The position numbers and the translations under genes are program-made. Positions 8,876 through 18,036 of a stretch of 38,528 nt of DNA are shown piece by piece. The DNA lies in assembly GCA_902780305.1 (NCBI GenBank), contig CACZFB010000027.1:1-38528 (forward strand), given 5' to 3'. Positions within the stretch are counted from its first letter, which is position 1, and each line of letters opens with the position of its first letter. This stretch comes from an uncultured Coriobacteriaceae bacterium. GTDB taxonomy: Bacteria > Actinomycetota > Coriobacteriia > Coriobacteriales > Atopobiaceae. The notes under the pieces are model-generated. The model was not told the origin of the DNA and ran no database searches. It was given only the letters and a program-made list of their open reading frames with translations.

Positions 8876-8993
8876 AAAGGGGCTCCTCTCTCCATGGAGG
8901 TATACATAGCCCAAGATTAATGGAAAAGGGCGGTGGAGCGTCGACCGCATCGGGCAAAGCGATGCAGAAGGGCATGGACGGTTAACGCAACCA

Positions 8994-9047
8994 AAGGGGG
9001 TGACCCCCATTGAATGCCGCTTGCGGCAATCCATGGGGGTCACCCCT
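8994..9047. terminator. Hairpin, CCCCCAT family copy 2
   Basis: Imperfect inverted repeat of about 24 bp, with GGTGACCCCCAT in the left arm, loop near GCTTGC, and ATGGGGGTCACC in the right arm. It lies just downstream of the NRPS gene and upstream of nox on the same strand, so it probably ends NRPS transcription. The arm segment GGGGGTGACCCCC is itself self-complementary. Confidence 0.7.
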
Positions 9048-9084
9048 TGATAAGTGCGAAAGACGCAAAAAGCCTCGCTCTTGC

Positions 9085-11918
9085 CTACAGCAGGTCGGCA
9101 ACCTTAACGCTGGCCGGATCGGTGACCTCGAGGAGCTTGTTTATGATCTCGGTGTAGGTGGTCTTGAACTCCTTGATGCGCTCGTCGGTGTAGATGTTGG
9201 CCATGTACGAGAGCATGCTGACCACGTTGTCCTCGGTCTCGAAGACCTGCAGCATGTTGCGGCGCAGCGCGGCCTCGTTGCGGGCGCTGAGCGTCTCCAT
9301 GGAGGCGTCCATCTTGTCCAGGGCGCTCATGTCGGTGATGGCTGCGGTCTCGTACACCACGGCAATGTGGTCGGTCATATAGGGGTTCTCGTTTACGGTC
9401 ACCCAGTCGTAGATGCTGTTGGCGATGACCTCCTCCGTCTTGACGGAGATGCTGTCGTACAGGTCGCGCAGCGTGTCGTAGGAGTCGAGCCTCAGGCCAA
9501 GCGGCAGGGAGTGGGCAAGGAGTCCGGCCGCGCACTGCTTGCGCTTGTCCACGCGGTTGTGGAAGGTGAAGTTAACGAGCACGTCGTGCTTGTTGGACAT
9601 GCGGGCAAGCGTGAGTGCCGTGGCGACGTTTACAAAGTTGTTGCTGGAGATGCGGCAGTTCTCGCTCATCTTTGCCAGCGTGCTGGGCGACATGTTGGTC
9701 ATGATGATGGCTTGGCCATTAACGTTGCCCGGCTCGTCCTTGTCGGGGATGATCTCGCCCATCCACTCGACGCCCTCGTAGTTCTTGCGGTAGTACTCAA
9801 ACGCATTGCGATAGGCACTCGTGGAACGCAGGCGCTCCTCGTCCTCCAGGTAGGAATAGTACGTGTCGAGCTCGAGCGGCTCACCAGCATAGGCGCGCGC
9901 AAAGCTCTGGAAGATGATTTGCATGCTGGAGCCGTCCATAATGATGTGATGGAAGATGACCATCAGGTAGCAGTCGCTCTCGGTCTTGATGACGCGCATC
10001 TTGATCATGGGCTTGCCGAGCAACTGGAAGGTCTCGATCTGCGAGTCCTGCAGCTCCTCGAACTCGTCGTCGGTCATGTGCTCGACCTCGATGGTGGGCA
10101 TGGCGGAGGCGTCGTAGCGCTGCTGCAGCTCGGCGTTGTCGTTGAACTCGAAAATCGTACCAAAGATGGGGTGGTTCTCCTGTACCTTGCGGGCTGCCTG
10201 CAGCAGGCGGTCGACGTCGGCATCCTCGCCAAACGAGAACAGGTAGGGGAAGATCCACATGGGCGCATCGGGGGTGAAGAGCTGGTAGTCGATGATGGAG
10301 ACTTGGACCGCGGGAAGCTCGTGCGGAACCTTGCGCGCCTCCATCTCCTTCTCTTCCTCCGACAAACCAGTGTCGCCAGCCTTGAGCTTGTCCTCGTAGA
10401 GCTCCTCGATCTTTACCACGGTGCGACCCTGGTAGATGTCGATTGCGGAGAGCGCGTCAAGCCTCATGAGGCTGAGCACCTTCATTGCTGCCACCGAGTT
10501 GCCGCCCAGCGAGTAGAAGTCCTCGGTGATGCCAATGTGATCGACGCCCAGCGCCTGCTCGAAGGCCGCGCACAGCTGCTTCTCGAAGTCGTTGGTGGGC
10601 GCCACGTACTCGGCACGCTCCATGGTTGAGCGCGGGTTGGGCAGGTCCTTGCGCGCCAGCTTGCCATTGGGCAGGATGGGCGGCTCCTCGATCTGCATGA
10701 AGAAGGAGGGAATCATGTAGTAGGGGACCTTCTCGGACATCTTCTTGCGAATCTCGTCCTCGCTCTGCTCGAGCTCGCCCATGTAGTACACGCACACGAA
10801 GGACTCGCTGGGATCCTCGAAGCCCTTGGCAGCGGCCCAATCCTTGCCCGTGGCGTACTTGAAGGCGGCCTCGATCTCGGCGGGCTCGATGCGGTTGCCG
10901 TCGATCTTGATCATGTCGTTTGCGCGGCCCACCAGGATGATGTCGCCGTTCTCGTTCCTAAAGCCAAGGTCGTTGGTGTGATACCAGCCGTCGCGAAGGG
11001 CCTCGGCGGTCTGCTCGGGCAGGTTGATGTAGCCGCGCATAAAGGGGTTCTCGTAGATGAGCTCGCCGGTCTCGCCCTCGGGAACGTCGTTGCCCTCTTC
11101 GTCCACGATGCGAATCTGGATGATGGGGCTGTTGGGCTTGCCCACGGGGCACACGTCGTAGGGCTTGTCGATAACGAACTGGCACAGGGTGAAGAAGCCC
11201 TCGCTCATGGCGTAGTTGTTTACCAGCTCGATGCCGGGCAGGTACACGCCGTTGGCGGGCTCGCTGCCGGTGTGCACGATCTTGAGGTAGGGCCCAAGGT
11301 CGTCGCCCACCGCGCGGATGAGGGACGGCGAGAGGTACGTGAGGTTGATCTTGTTCTGGATGTAGTAGCGAATGAGCTTGCGCGGGTTCTTAACCGTGGC
11401 GTACGGAGGTTTGCCACGAGGGCGTCGAGCTTGATGTCGCCGAACTCGTGCAACACGCCCTTGGGACGACCGGTCGAACCCGAGGTGTACACGGCGAAAG
11501 CCGCGTCGTGGTCGTCGGGGCGCTCGTAGCCAGCCAGCGGCTCCTCGTTCTTAATTTGCTCCCACAGGTCCATGTCTATGGTGAGCTTGCAGCCGCAATC
11601 CAGCTTGATGAGCTCGATGCGGTCGGGTGCGTAGGTGTCTTCCACCACGACGAAAGCGGCGCCGGCCTTCCAGACGCCCATCATGGCAACGATGGGACGA
11701 ATGCCTCGGGGCAGGCAGATCATGACGAAGTCGTTCGTTCCGATGCCCTGACGCTTGAGGTAGCCATAGATGCGTGCGGAAAGGTCGTCGATGCGCGCTC
11801 GCGTCCAGCCCTTGTAGTGTTGGTCATCCACCAACATGGGAAGATCCGGCATTTCGTGAGTCCACTTGGCGAACGCGTCCATGCAGTAGGGCACGTTGCT
11901 CAGAACGCTCAAATCCAT
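9085..11918 (-). pseudogene. Single-module NRPS (A-PCP-C), frameshifted with apparent A-domain deletion
   Basis: The frame opens with ATG at 11918 (GAAAGGAG upstream) and encodes an AMP-binding domain with A3 motif YTSGSTGRPKG. It continues to LHEFGDIKLDALVAN near 11415, then loses frame. The other frame resumes at once with YATVKNPRKL and VHTGSEPANG, then the A-domain end (YHTNDLG, KIDGNRIEP, NGKLARKDLP), a carrier domain with its pantetheine serine in LGGNSVAAMK, and a condensation domain with intact HHIIMDGSS. Related A domains have some tens of residues between the two junction pieces, so a deletion plus frameshift is likely, not a one-base slip. No thioesterase. Either a recent pseudogene or an assembly error. 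The amino acid substrate is not predictable. Confidence 0.8.
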
Positions 11919-11984
11919 TGGTGCTCCTTTCTCGTGGGGCATTTGCCGTTGGTATGCCCCGTAGGATACGCTCATACAGAGCCA

Positions 11985-12012
11985 ATAATAGCAAACGTTG
12001 TCCGTTTGACAA
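11985..12012 (-). promoter_or_regulatory. Sigma70-type promoter with palindromic operator for the NRPS gene
   Basis: Read on the minus strand: -35 TTGTCA (12012-12007), 16-base spacer, -10 TATTAT (11990-11985), about 65 bases before the NRPS ATG. The spacer and the last -35 bases hold a perfect inverted repeat, CAAACG-TTGTC-CGTTTG (11992-12008), placed where a repressor would block polymerase. The best promoter in the window by consensus match. Confidence 0.65.
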
Positions 12013-12090
12013 CAGCCGGGCCGCTTGACTTCGTGGGCGTCGCGCAAGAGAATCGTGGATGGCGAAATTCGGCGTTGGGAGGCGGTACGC

Positions 12091-12735
12091 GTGAACATTC
12101 CACTGCCAGGCATCGTGCTCAATGGCTTCATTGCGCCGATGTCGATCGTCGCGTGGTTGCAGCTTGCGTTGGGAAGGCACATGGTTGACGACGCGACAAG
12201 GCTTGCGACGGGAGGAGTGGAGAGCCTCAAGTACTTTACGGTGCAGTCCAACCTGTTCTCCGGGCTGGCCTGTCTTGCATACGTGGTGTGCTGTGGTCTG
12301 TTTGGCCCTCCTCCCGCTTGGCTCGTTGCCTTAAAACTCGTGGCGACCACTGCGGTGATGGTTACGTTCCTCACGGTAATAGCCATTTTGGGACGCGCGT
12401 TTGGCTGGGGAAAGATGTACGCGGGAGGCAACCTATGGATGCATCTGGTGCTTCCGCTGCTTGCGGCCGTGGATCTTTGCCTGTTCGTGCCGGTTGGTCG
12501 GCTGCCCCTTTGGGTGACGGCGTTGGGCATGGCCCCTACGTTGCTCTATGGTGTGGGCTACCTGGCAGCGCTGATACGCCATGGTCGCGAGGAGAACGGC
12601 AAGGTGTACGATTTCTACGGTTTCTTACGCTGGGGCACTAACAGGGCCCCCGTTGTTGCCCTTTCCATGCTCTTCGGCTCGTGGGGCGTGGCTTTGTTGC
12701 TGTATGGGGTAAGCTCGCTGCTTTGCATGGCGTAG
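12091..12735 (+). CDS. Six-span membrane protein, FAR-17a/AIG1 (Pr6Pr)-like
   Basis: 214 residues with six predicted membrane segments (about residues 7-27, 50-72, 78-102, 111-131, 137-159 and 182-209) and the family block KYFTVQSNLF before segment two. A conserved-looking His lies in segment four (LWMHLVLP). Family members are integral membrane proteins; the human relatives AIG1/ADTRP hydrolyse fatty-acid esters of hydroxy fatty acids, but the bacterial members have no assigned role. The start is GTG 12091 with GGGAGG 8 bases upstream. It is transcribed divergently from the NRPS gene. Confidence 0.78.
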   Translation: MNIPLPGIVLNGFIAPMSIVAWLQLALGRHMVDDATRLATGGVESLKYFTVQSNLFSGLACLAYVVCCGLFGPPPAWLVALKLVATTAVMVTFLTVIAILGRAFGWGKMYAGGNLWMHLVLPLLAAVDLCLFVPVGRLPLWVTALGMAPTLLYGVGYLAALIRHGREENGKVYDFYGFLRWGTNRAPVVALSMLFGSWGVALLLYGVSSLLCMA

Positions 12736-12800
12736 GAATCCGATGCAGTACAATATGCGCTGGCAGGGCGCTTCGGCGTACGTGGAAGTCAGGGGGCAAC

Positions 12801-13412
12801 ATGGGCACGTTCTCTAAGTACCTTCGCTATCGCGGACAGGGCAAGGAAGCAAACGTCGTCAACGTCGAGCGGTTTGGAACGCCGGCACACTCGCTTTTTA
12901 TCTCGACCAACTTTTTGTCGTTCAAACAGAAGACCAAGATCGTGGAGGAGGACGGCTCGGTTGCGTACCGCGCCAAGTCACGCGAGATCTCGCTGCACGA
13001 CAAGACCACCATTAAGGATGCGAGCGGGCAGCTCGTCGCCAAGGTGGAGAAGAAGGTCCTCACCCTGCGCGAGTATCACCGTGTGACGATGGCGGACGGC
13101 ACGAGGTTCGACATAGCGCACGAGCTGTTCCAGCTCTACGACGACACCGCCGAGATAACGGATTTGGGCTGGACGCTGCGGGGCAACTATGCGTCACTCA
13201 ACTTCGAGCTGTACGACGAGGGCGAGAACATCATCGCCGTGGTGGGCAAGAAGCTCGTCTCCATTAAGGACAAGTACGCGCTCGACATCTACCAGCCCGA
13301 GCTCGAGCAGGAGGTGGTCGCGGTGCTCATCGCCCTGCAGCACACGCTGCGCGGCCGCACGAAGACCGGCAGGTCGTCCTCGCTGATGGCCGACGTCATG
13401 CGCAGGCTCTAG
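12801..13412 (+). CDS. LURP-one-related (LOR/tubby-like fold) protein
   Basis: 203 residues. The central part (about 40-180) has the successive beta-strand blocks of the LOR family: KTKIVEEDG, REISLHDKTTIKD, KVEKKVLTLREYH, GNYASLNFELYDE and VVGKKLVSIKDKYALDI. LOR proteins form a beta barrel around one helix, related to tubby and phospholipid scramblases; bacterial members are probably lipid-associated, with no known enzyme activity. No membrane segment. The ATG at 12801 follows a G-rich site. It lies 65 bases after the membrane protein gene on the same strand, so the pair may be cotranscribed. Confidence 0.85.
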   Translation: MGTFSKYLRYRGQGKEANVVNVERFGTPAHSLFISTNFLSFKQKTKIVEEDGSVAYRAKSREISLHDKTTIKDASGQLVAKVEKKVLTLREYHRVTMADGTRFDIAHELFQLYDDTAEITDLGWTLRGNYASLNFELYDEGENIIAVVGKKLVSIKDKYALDIYQPELEQEVVAVLIALQHTLRGRTKTGRSSSLMADVMRRL

Positions 13413-13531
13413 GGCTTGTGGCGACGCCGGAAGCGCTCGCAGCCGACATGTTTTCCTGTATGCCCGACGAGCTTTGCCGAGCATACGCCTCACAGAGCTG
13501 AGGGCTGTGCCAGAGCTTGGCTACCCATGCC

Positions 13532-16114
13532 TCATGCGCGTGCCAGCAGGCCGGGCAAGGTTTGCAGCGTGCAGGCCTGCACGTTCGTCCACTCCGCGGG
13601 AAACGCCGAGCGCAGCTCCCGCTCCATAAACCGGTCGTCGAGGAGCAGCACCGTTCCGTGGTCCTTCTCGGTGCGCATAAGACGCCCGGCAGCCTGCAGG
13701 ACCTTGATCAGACCCGGATAGGTGTAGGCATAGACAAAGCCTTGGCTTCCCTTGGCGTCGAAGTATTCCCGAATCACCTCTCGCTCGGCGGTGGCCCTGG
13801 GCATACCTGTGCCGACCACGACCACGCCCACAAGCGACTCGCCGGGCAGGTCGATGCTCTCGCCAAAGATGCCGCCGAGCACGCAGAGCCCCACCAGGCT
13901 CCGGGTGGTGCCGTGCTCCTGGCGGAACCTAGCAACAAAGCGCTCGCGCTCGTCCTCGAACATGCCGCTGTGTTGTTGCACGACCGTGGTCCCGTCGCCC
14001 GCGATTGGCGCATAGGCCCTCGCGACCTCGCCGGCCATGGCGTAGGAGGGGAGAAAGACGAGGTAGTTGCCCGGGCGTGCCTGCACCAAGGTCACCAGGT
14101 ACGCGGCGATGTGGGCGTAGAGCTGCGGGCCGCGGCGCGAGTAGCGGGCGCTGACGTCCGTGCCAACGAGGACCTGCTGTCGGCGGTAGTCGAAGCTGGA
14201 GGGAGCGTGGAGCGATTCGTCGCCGTCCTGTGCCCCAAGCAGGTCGCGATGGTATTCCATGGGCAGCAGCGTTCCCGAGAAGAACACGGCTGCCTTGGCT
14301 TGCTCCAGGCGCTCTTCCAGGTCGTGGCTTGGGTCCACGCAGCAGATCCTGAGCTTTCTGCCGCCACGCTCGGCCCGGGCGAGATAGGTGACGTAGCCCA
14401 CTTCGGCTCGCTGCAGGGCACCAAGAAGGCTGCGCACGCCGAGGCCCATGTCCCGCAGCGCAAGATAGGTCTCGACCATGCTCCCGTCTGGCGCCTTTCC
14501 GTGCCCATCGGAGCCTCCGGTTGCGAAGGGGGGCTGCTCGAGCGCGGTGTCGATGCCGTTTGAGAGGGCCTCGAGCGCTCCGACGAACGCATCGCTGATG
14601 TGGACCTTCTGGTGGTCTGGCTGACCTCCGCGCACACGGCCCCCGCGCCCACGGGAGTTTGGGCGAGCGTTGGCTGGCAGCGCCTTGTCCCAGGTGGGAA
14701 ACGTGAGGATGACGTCGCGCACGGTTTGCGCCAGCGTCGCGAAGGTACCTCTTTTGCGCAGGAGTCGCTCCATTCCCTCGAGGTCGCAGACCGCGAGCTC
14801 GGCACGGTACATCTTGCGCATGCGCTCCGCAAGGTTGTGGGCCTCGTCGACGAGGTAGACGGTGCCGGCGCCACTCGGCTCGTTCGCGACGCCCAAAAGG
14901 CCTGCCGACGGGGCAAACGCGTAGTGGTAGTCACACACGATGACGTCGGCCCACCGTGCCGCGTCTCGTTGTAGCTCGTAGGGACAAACGTGGTGGTGTG
15001 CCGCGACGTTGGTCACGCATGTGGCGTCCAGCACGCCGTGAGTGGAGATCGCCTCGAAGAGCGCGTCGTTTACCGCGTCGTAGTGGCCGCGGGCGAGCGG
15101 GCACTCAAGGGGGTTGCACAGCGAAGCCAGGGGACGTGCCCGTACGTCTGCGTCGTGCGCGTTGCGGCGAATCGGGCAGATCTTGTTGCGTGCCGTGACG
15201 ACCAGCACGTTGGCGCTCAGACCCTGTTGCCTGAGGAGGTCAAGGCATTCAAGGGCAGACTGACGCGTTGTGGTCTTTGCCGTGAGGTAGGCGATGCGTG
15301 GGACCTCGTTTGCGCCCATGGCCTTGAGCGCGGGATACAGGGTCGCAATCGTCTTGCCGGAGCCGGTGGGCGCCTGCACGTACAGGCGCCTGCCCGCATG
15401 GATCGCACGGGTGACGCCATCCATAATCTGCCGCTGGCCCTCCCGTGCCTCGAGGGGGAAGGCGAGCGCATGGAGGGACCGCCCGCGCAACTTGTCGTGT
15501 GCGACGCGCCATGCGGCCCAGCGCTGGGCCCTGCGCAGGAGCTGGAAGAACCAAGCCTCGATGTCGGGCACCGCGTATGCGCGCTCGATCTGGCGCATCT
15601 CTCCGGTGGTCATGCTCACGTAGGTGAGCCTTACCGTCACCTGATCCCCAAAGGCGGAGCCTAGCGTCGTGGAGCCTCGGGTGCCGCGGAGGTAGAGATA
15701 GGCATAGCAGAGCGCCTGTGCCTCGTGGATGGCTTCGGGCTCGTCGATGGCGGACACGTCGCGCGACACGCCCTTGATCTCGTCGACGAGCAGGGGATGG
15801 GTTCCGTCGTCGATGATGCCGTCGGCCCTTCCCTCGACGCGCAGAAAGAAGCCGGCCTGATCGCGCACGGCCTCCTCGAGAATCTGGAGGCGTGCCGCGT
15901 GCGGACTAAAGGAGCCGTCGGGAAAGAAGAAGGCGTCTGCCAGCGACACCTCCGCTTGGTAGGCCCTGCCGCCTGCTGCCTGCAGCGTTCGGTGGATGTT
16001 GCTTCCGGCCTGCATGGCCTCGATGCCACCGCGTCCGTCGCGCTCCGCATCGATGTTGCCCGAACGTAGAAGGAACTCGACGAGCCGACGCACCGACGTC
16101 CGCAGCGTTCGCAT
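13532..16114 (-). CDS. Rad3/DinG-type iron-sulfur DNA helicase with N-terminal PD-(D/E)XK nuclease-like domain
   Basis: 860 residues. The N-terminal 200 residues look like a PD-(D/E)XK nuclease: VEGRADGII supplies the Asp and VDEIKG (about residue 111) the ExK. The superfamily-2 helicase follows: Walker A APTGSGKT (about 248), Walker B DEAH (about 421), and C-terminal motif QAAGRLMR. Cysteines in NKICP, LCNPLECP and HVCPYEL, between Walker A and B, match the XPD/DinG [4Fe-4S] site. Expected to unwind DNA 5' to 3' in repair or structure removal. The ATG at 16114 follows AGGAAAGGGGG; an upstream ATG at 16141 has no ribosome site. Transcribed divergently from tag. Confidence 0.88.
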   Translation of the reverse strand: MRTLRTSVRRLVEFLLRSGNIDAERDGRGGIEAMQAGSNIHRTLQAAGGRAYQAEVSLADAFFFPDGSFSPHAARLQILEEAVRDQAGFFLRVEGRADGIIDDGTHPLLVDEIKGVSRDVSAIDEPEAIHEAQALCYAYLYLRGTRGSTTLGSAFGDQVTVRLTYVSMTTGEMRQIERAYAVPDIEAWFFQLLRRAQRWAAWRVAHDKLRGRSLHALAFPLEAREGQRQIMDGVTRAIHAGRRLYVQAPTGSGKTIATLYPALKAMGANEVPRIAYLTAKTTTRQSALECLDLLRQQGLSANVLVVTARNKICPIRRNAHDADVRARPLASLCNPLECPLARGHYDAVNDALFEAISTHGVLDATCVTNVAAHHHVCPYELQRDAARWADVIVCDYHYAFAPSAGLLGVANEPSGAGTVYLVDEAHNLAERMRKMYRAELAVCDLEGMERLLRKRGTFATLAQTVRDVILTFPTWDKALPANARPNSRGRGGRVRGGQPDHQKVHISDAFVGALEALSNGIDTALEQPPFATGGSDGHGKAPDGSMVETYLALRDMGLGVRSLLGALQRAEVGYVTYLARAERGGRKLRICCVDPSHDLEERLEQAKAAVFFSGTLLPMEYHRDLLGAQDGDESLHAPSSFDYRRQQVLVGTDVSARYSRRGPQLYAHIAAYLVTLVQARPGNYLVFLPSYAMAGEVARAYAPIAGDGTTVVQQHSGMFEDERERFVARFRQEHGTTRSLVGLCVLGGIFGESIDLPGESLVGVVVVGTGMPRATAEREVIREYFDAKGSQGFVYAYTYPGLIKVLQAAGRLMRTEKDHGTVLLLDDRFMERELRSAFPAEWTNVQACTLQTLPGLLARA

Positions 16115-16279
16115 GTGCCCCCTTTCCTCGCTTGTTGCCATCTGGAACGTAGCAGCTTGCCCGCCGCAAATCAAGCCGCCGCACCCGCCGAGGTTGCCGC
16201 CCTTCGCGATTCCGGTAGATACGGTCGCGATGGTACAATCCCCAACAAGGTCGGGGCCGATGATTTCGATGGGGGCATT

Positions 16280-16858
16280 TTGGCGATTGCGAACCCGCAC
16301 GACTGCCGGTCATGGTATGTTACGGATGAGCTGCTGGCTTATCACGACCACGAATGGGGCTATCCCGTGCACGATGACCAGAGGCTCTTTCAGATGCTCT
16401 GCCTGGAAGGCGCGAGCGTGGGCCTCTCGTGGCGCACGATTCTGCACAAGCGACCGGCGTATCGGCGCCTCTTTCACGACTTCGACATCGATGCCTGCGC
16501 CGCCATGCCCGACGAGGAGCTCGAGAGGGCCCTTGGCGATCCGGCAATCGTGCGCTCGCGGCCCAAGGTGTTCGCGGTGCGGAGCAACGCGCAGGCGGCG
16601 CAGGACATCCGGCGGGAGTTTGGCAGCCTTGACGCGTACCTGTGGGGCTCTGTTGACGGCCGACAGGTGGTGGGCGCGTGGCAGAGCATGGACCAGATTC
16701 CCACGCAAACCGAATTGTCCCGCAAGGTGTCGGCCGACCTCAGGCGTCGTGGCATGCTCTTTGTGGGACCTGTTATTACGTACTCGTTCCTGCAGGCGGT
16801 TGGTATCGTAAACGACCACCTGCTTTCCTGCGACCGCCGCGAGGCATGCATGGACTGA
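16280..16858 (+). CDS. tag: DNA-3-methyladenine glycosylase I
   Basis: 192 residues, close to the 187 of E. coli Tag, which removes 3-methyladenine from alkylated DNA. The Cys-His-His-Cys zinc site is complete: Cys in PHDCRSW, His 13 residues later in YHDHEWG, and H-x3-C in NDHLLSC. The base-binding Glu is in CLEGASVGLSW. There is no in-frame ATG near the conserved start, so I use TTG 16280, preceded by GGGGG; upstream TACAAT (16234-16239) could be its -10 box. The open frame extends back to 16115, but that part shows no homology. The stop codon opens the 16856 terminator. Confidence 0.85.
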   Translation: MAIANPHDCRSWYVTDELLAYHDHEWGYPVHDDQRLFQMLCLEGASVGLSWRTILHKRPAYRRLFHDFDIDACAAMPDEELERALGDPAIVRSRPKVFAVRSNAQAAQDIRREFGSLDAYLWGSVDGRQVVGAWQSMDQIPTQTELSRKVSADLRRRGMLFVGPVITYSFLQAVGIVNDHLLSCDRREACMD

Positions 16859-16884
16859 GAAAAGGGGTTTGGCCCCTTTTCTCA
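16856..16884. terminator. Hairpin terminator starting in the tag stop codon
   Basis: Perfect 12-bp stem TGAGAAAAGGGG/CCCCTTTTCTCA with loop TTTGG. The first three bases are the TGA stop of tag. The T run lies inside the stem, so it can work in either direction. First of four copies. Confidence 0.75.
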
Positions 16885-16939
16885 GCGTGGTAAAGTCAGG
16901 GGCGGACGATGTCATGAGGGCGCAAGGACAGGAGAGAAT

Positions 16940-17626
16940 ATGAACGTCGCAATCATTGGCGCCATGGAGACCGAGGTCGTGCGGCTGAAGGGTCTGATGC
17001 AGGATGCGCGCAGCACAAGCTTCGCGGGACTGGACTTCGTCGTGGGCACGCTGGCCGAGGCGAACGTCGTAATCGTGCGCAGCGGCATAGGCAAGGTGAA
17101 TGCGGCGCGTTGCACGCAGGCGCTCTGCGACCATTTTGCGCCGGATGTCATCATCAACACGGGTGTTGCCGGATCCCTGCAAGAGGATCTTCGCATTGGC
17201 GACGTCGTGGTGTCCAGCGACCTCGTCCAATACGACATGGACGCACGGGGCTTCGGTTACGCCCTCGGCGAGGTGCCACAGCTTGGCATGACCTACTTCG
17301 AGGCGGACGGGCGTCTGGTGCAGGCGACCCTCGATGCAGCTCGCGCGCTGGGTATTAAGGCGCGCGTGGGTCGTGTGGCAAGTGGCGACCGGTGCATTGA
17401 CGACGAGGCGAGCAAGCAGCTCATCGTCAGCGGGTTTGACGCAAGCTGCTGCGAGATGGAGGGTGCTGCCATCGCGCAGGTGGCCTGCCTGAACAAGGTG
17501 CCGTTCGTTGTCGTGCGCGCCATCTCCGACAACGCGGACGACGCCGAGGTGGAAAACGAATTCGAGGATATGGCCGCAGACATCAGTTCCCGTCTTGTCG
17601 AGCGCATGCTGCAGCACCTGGTCTGA
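16940..17626 (+). CDS. mtnN: 5'-methylthioadenosine/S-adenosylhomocysteine nucleosidase
   Basis: 228 residues, full length for MtnN (Pfs). It hydrolyses MTA and SAH to adenine plus the thioribose or ribosylhomocysteine, recycling methylation by-products and feeding AI-2 synthesis where luxS exists. Catalytic and binding residues are present: Glu in GAMETEV (residue 12 region), the ribose-binding EMEGAA block, and the catalytic Asp in ISDNAD. The ATG at 16940 follows GGACAGGAG. Terminators lie on both sides, so it is monocistronic. Confidence 0.96.
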   Translation: MNVAIIGAMETEVVRLKGLMQDARSTSFAGLDFVVGTLAEANVVIVRSGIGKVNAARCTQALCDHFAPDVIINTGVAGSLQEDLRIGDVVVSSDLVQYDMDARGFGYALGEVPQLGMTYFEADGRLVQATLDAARALGIKARVGRVASGDRCIDDEASKQLIVSGFDASCCEMEGAAIAQVACLNKVPFVVVRAISDNADDAEVENEFEDMAADISSRLVERMLQHLV

Positions 17627-17651
17627 GAAAAGGGGCCAAGCCCCTTTTCTC
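17624..17651. terminator. Hairpin terminator starting in the mtnN stop codon
   Basis: Second copy of the GAGAAAAGGGG/CCCCTTTTCTC hairpin (11-bp stem, loop CCAAG), again beginning at the TGA stop codon of the upstream gene. Confidence 0.75.
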
Positions 17652-17660
17652 GCTTCGCCG

Positions 17661-17864
17661 GGTGGTTACACGAATTGCTCCGAAAAGGGCCACTTTTTTG
17701 GCGATGTGTGTCGTTTTTGGGTGTCGCGAAATACGGGGCCGCATTTTTGGGCCTCCTACCTGCGGCGATGGCAGGCCGCTTTGGCTACGGTGGACGTTCG
17801 AGACTCAAAAACGACACACATCGCCAGATACTTGGCTCTTTTTGACCCGAAACGTGTAACCACC
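17661..17864. mobile_element. MITE-like 204-bp element with long inverted repeats
   Basis: The ends are perfect 12-bp inverted repeats, GGTGGTTACACG (17661-17672) and its complement (17853-17864). Inside, 17699-17719 and 17806-17826 are a perfect 21-bp inverted pair containing GATGTGTGTCG. Together with imperfect flanking pairing the arms reach about 65-70 bp each around a non-paired centre of about 75 bp. No reading frame inside looks coding. No clear target duplication flanks it. It could be a miniature inverted-repeat element or a very stable RNA hairpin. Confidence 0.6.
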
Positions 17865-18036
17865 TGCATCCGATCTGTCGAAGTGCGCTGAGAAAGTGGC
17901 CAAACCCCTTACCCGCAGGCAGGGGCAGGCCAGCCTGTACAGGCAAGGGGGACCCTAGCTGCCGATTCGCGAGGGCGTGTCGTCTGCCTGCGCCTTTGCA
18001 GCGATGCCGCAGACATGGATGTCCTAATCTGTACAG

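Noticed and set aside
7532..9043. Longer start of NADH oxidase at 9043
   Set aside because: The extra 56 residues have no homology or ribosome site and cross the 8994 hairpin; the Rossmann strand starts right after the ATG at 8875.
9010..10629. 540-codon plus-strand open frame
   Set aside because: Antisense of the NRPS gene; the translation has no domain and the opposite frame holds carrier and condensation motifs.
17653..17872. Target-site duplication around the MITE-like element
   Set aside because: The bases flanking the 12-bp ends do not match, so recent transposition cannot be shown.
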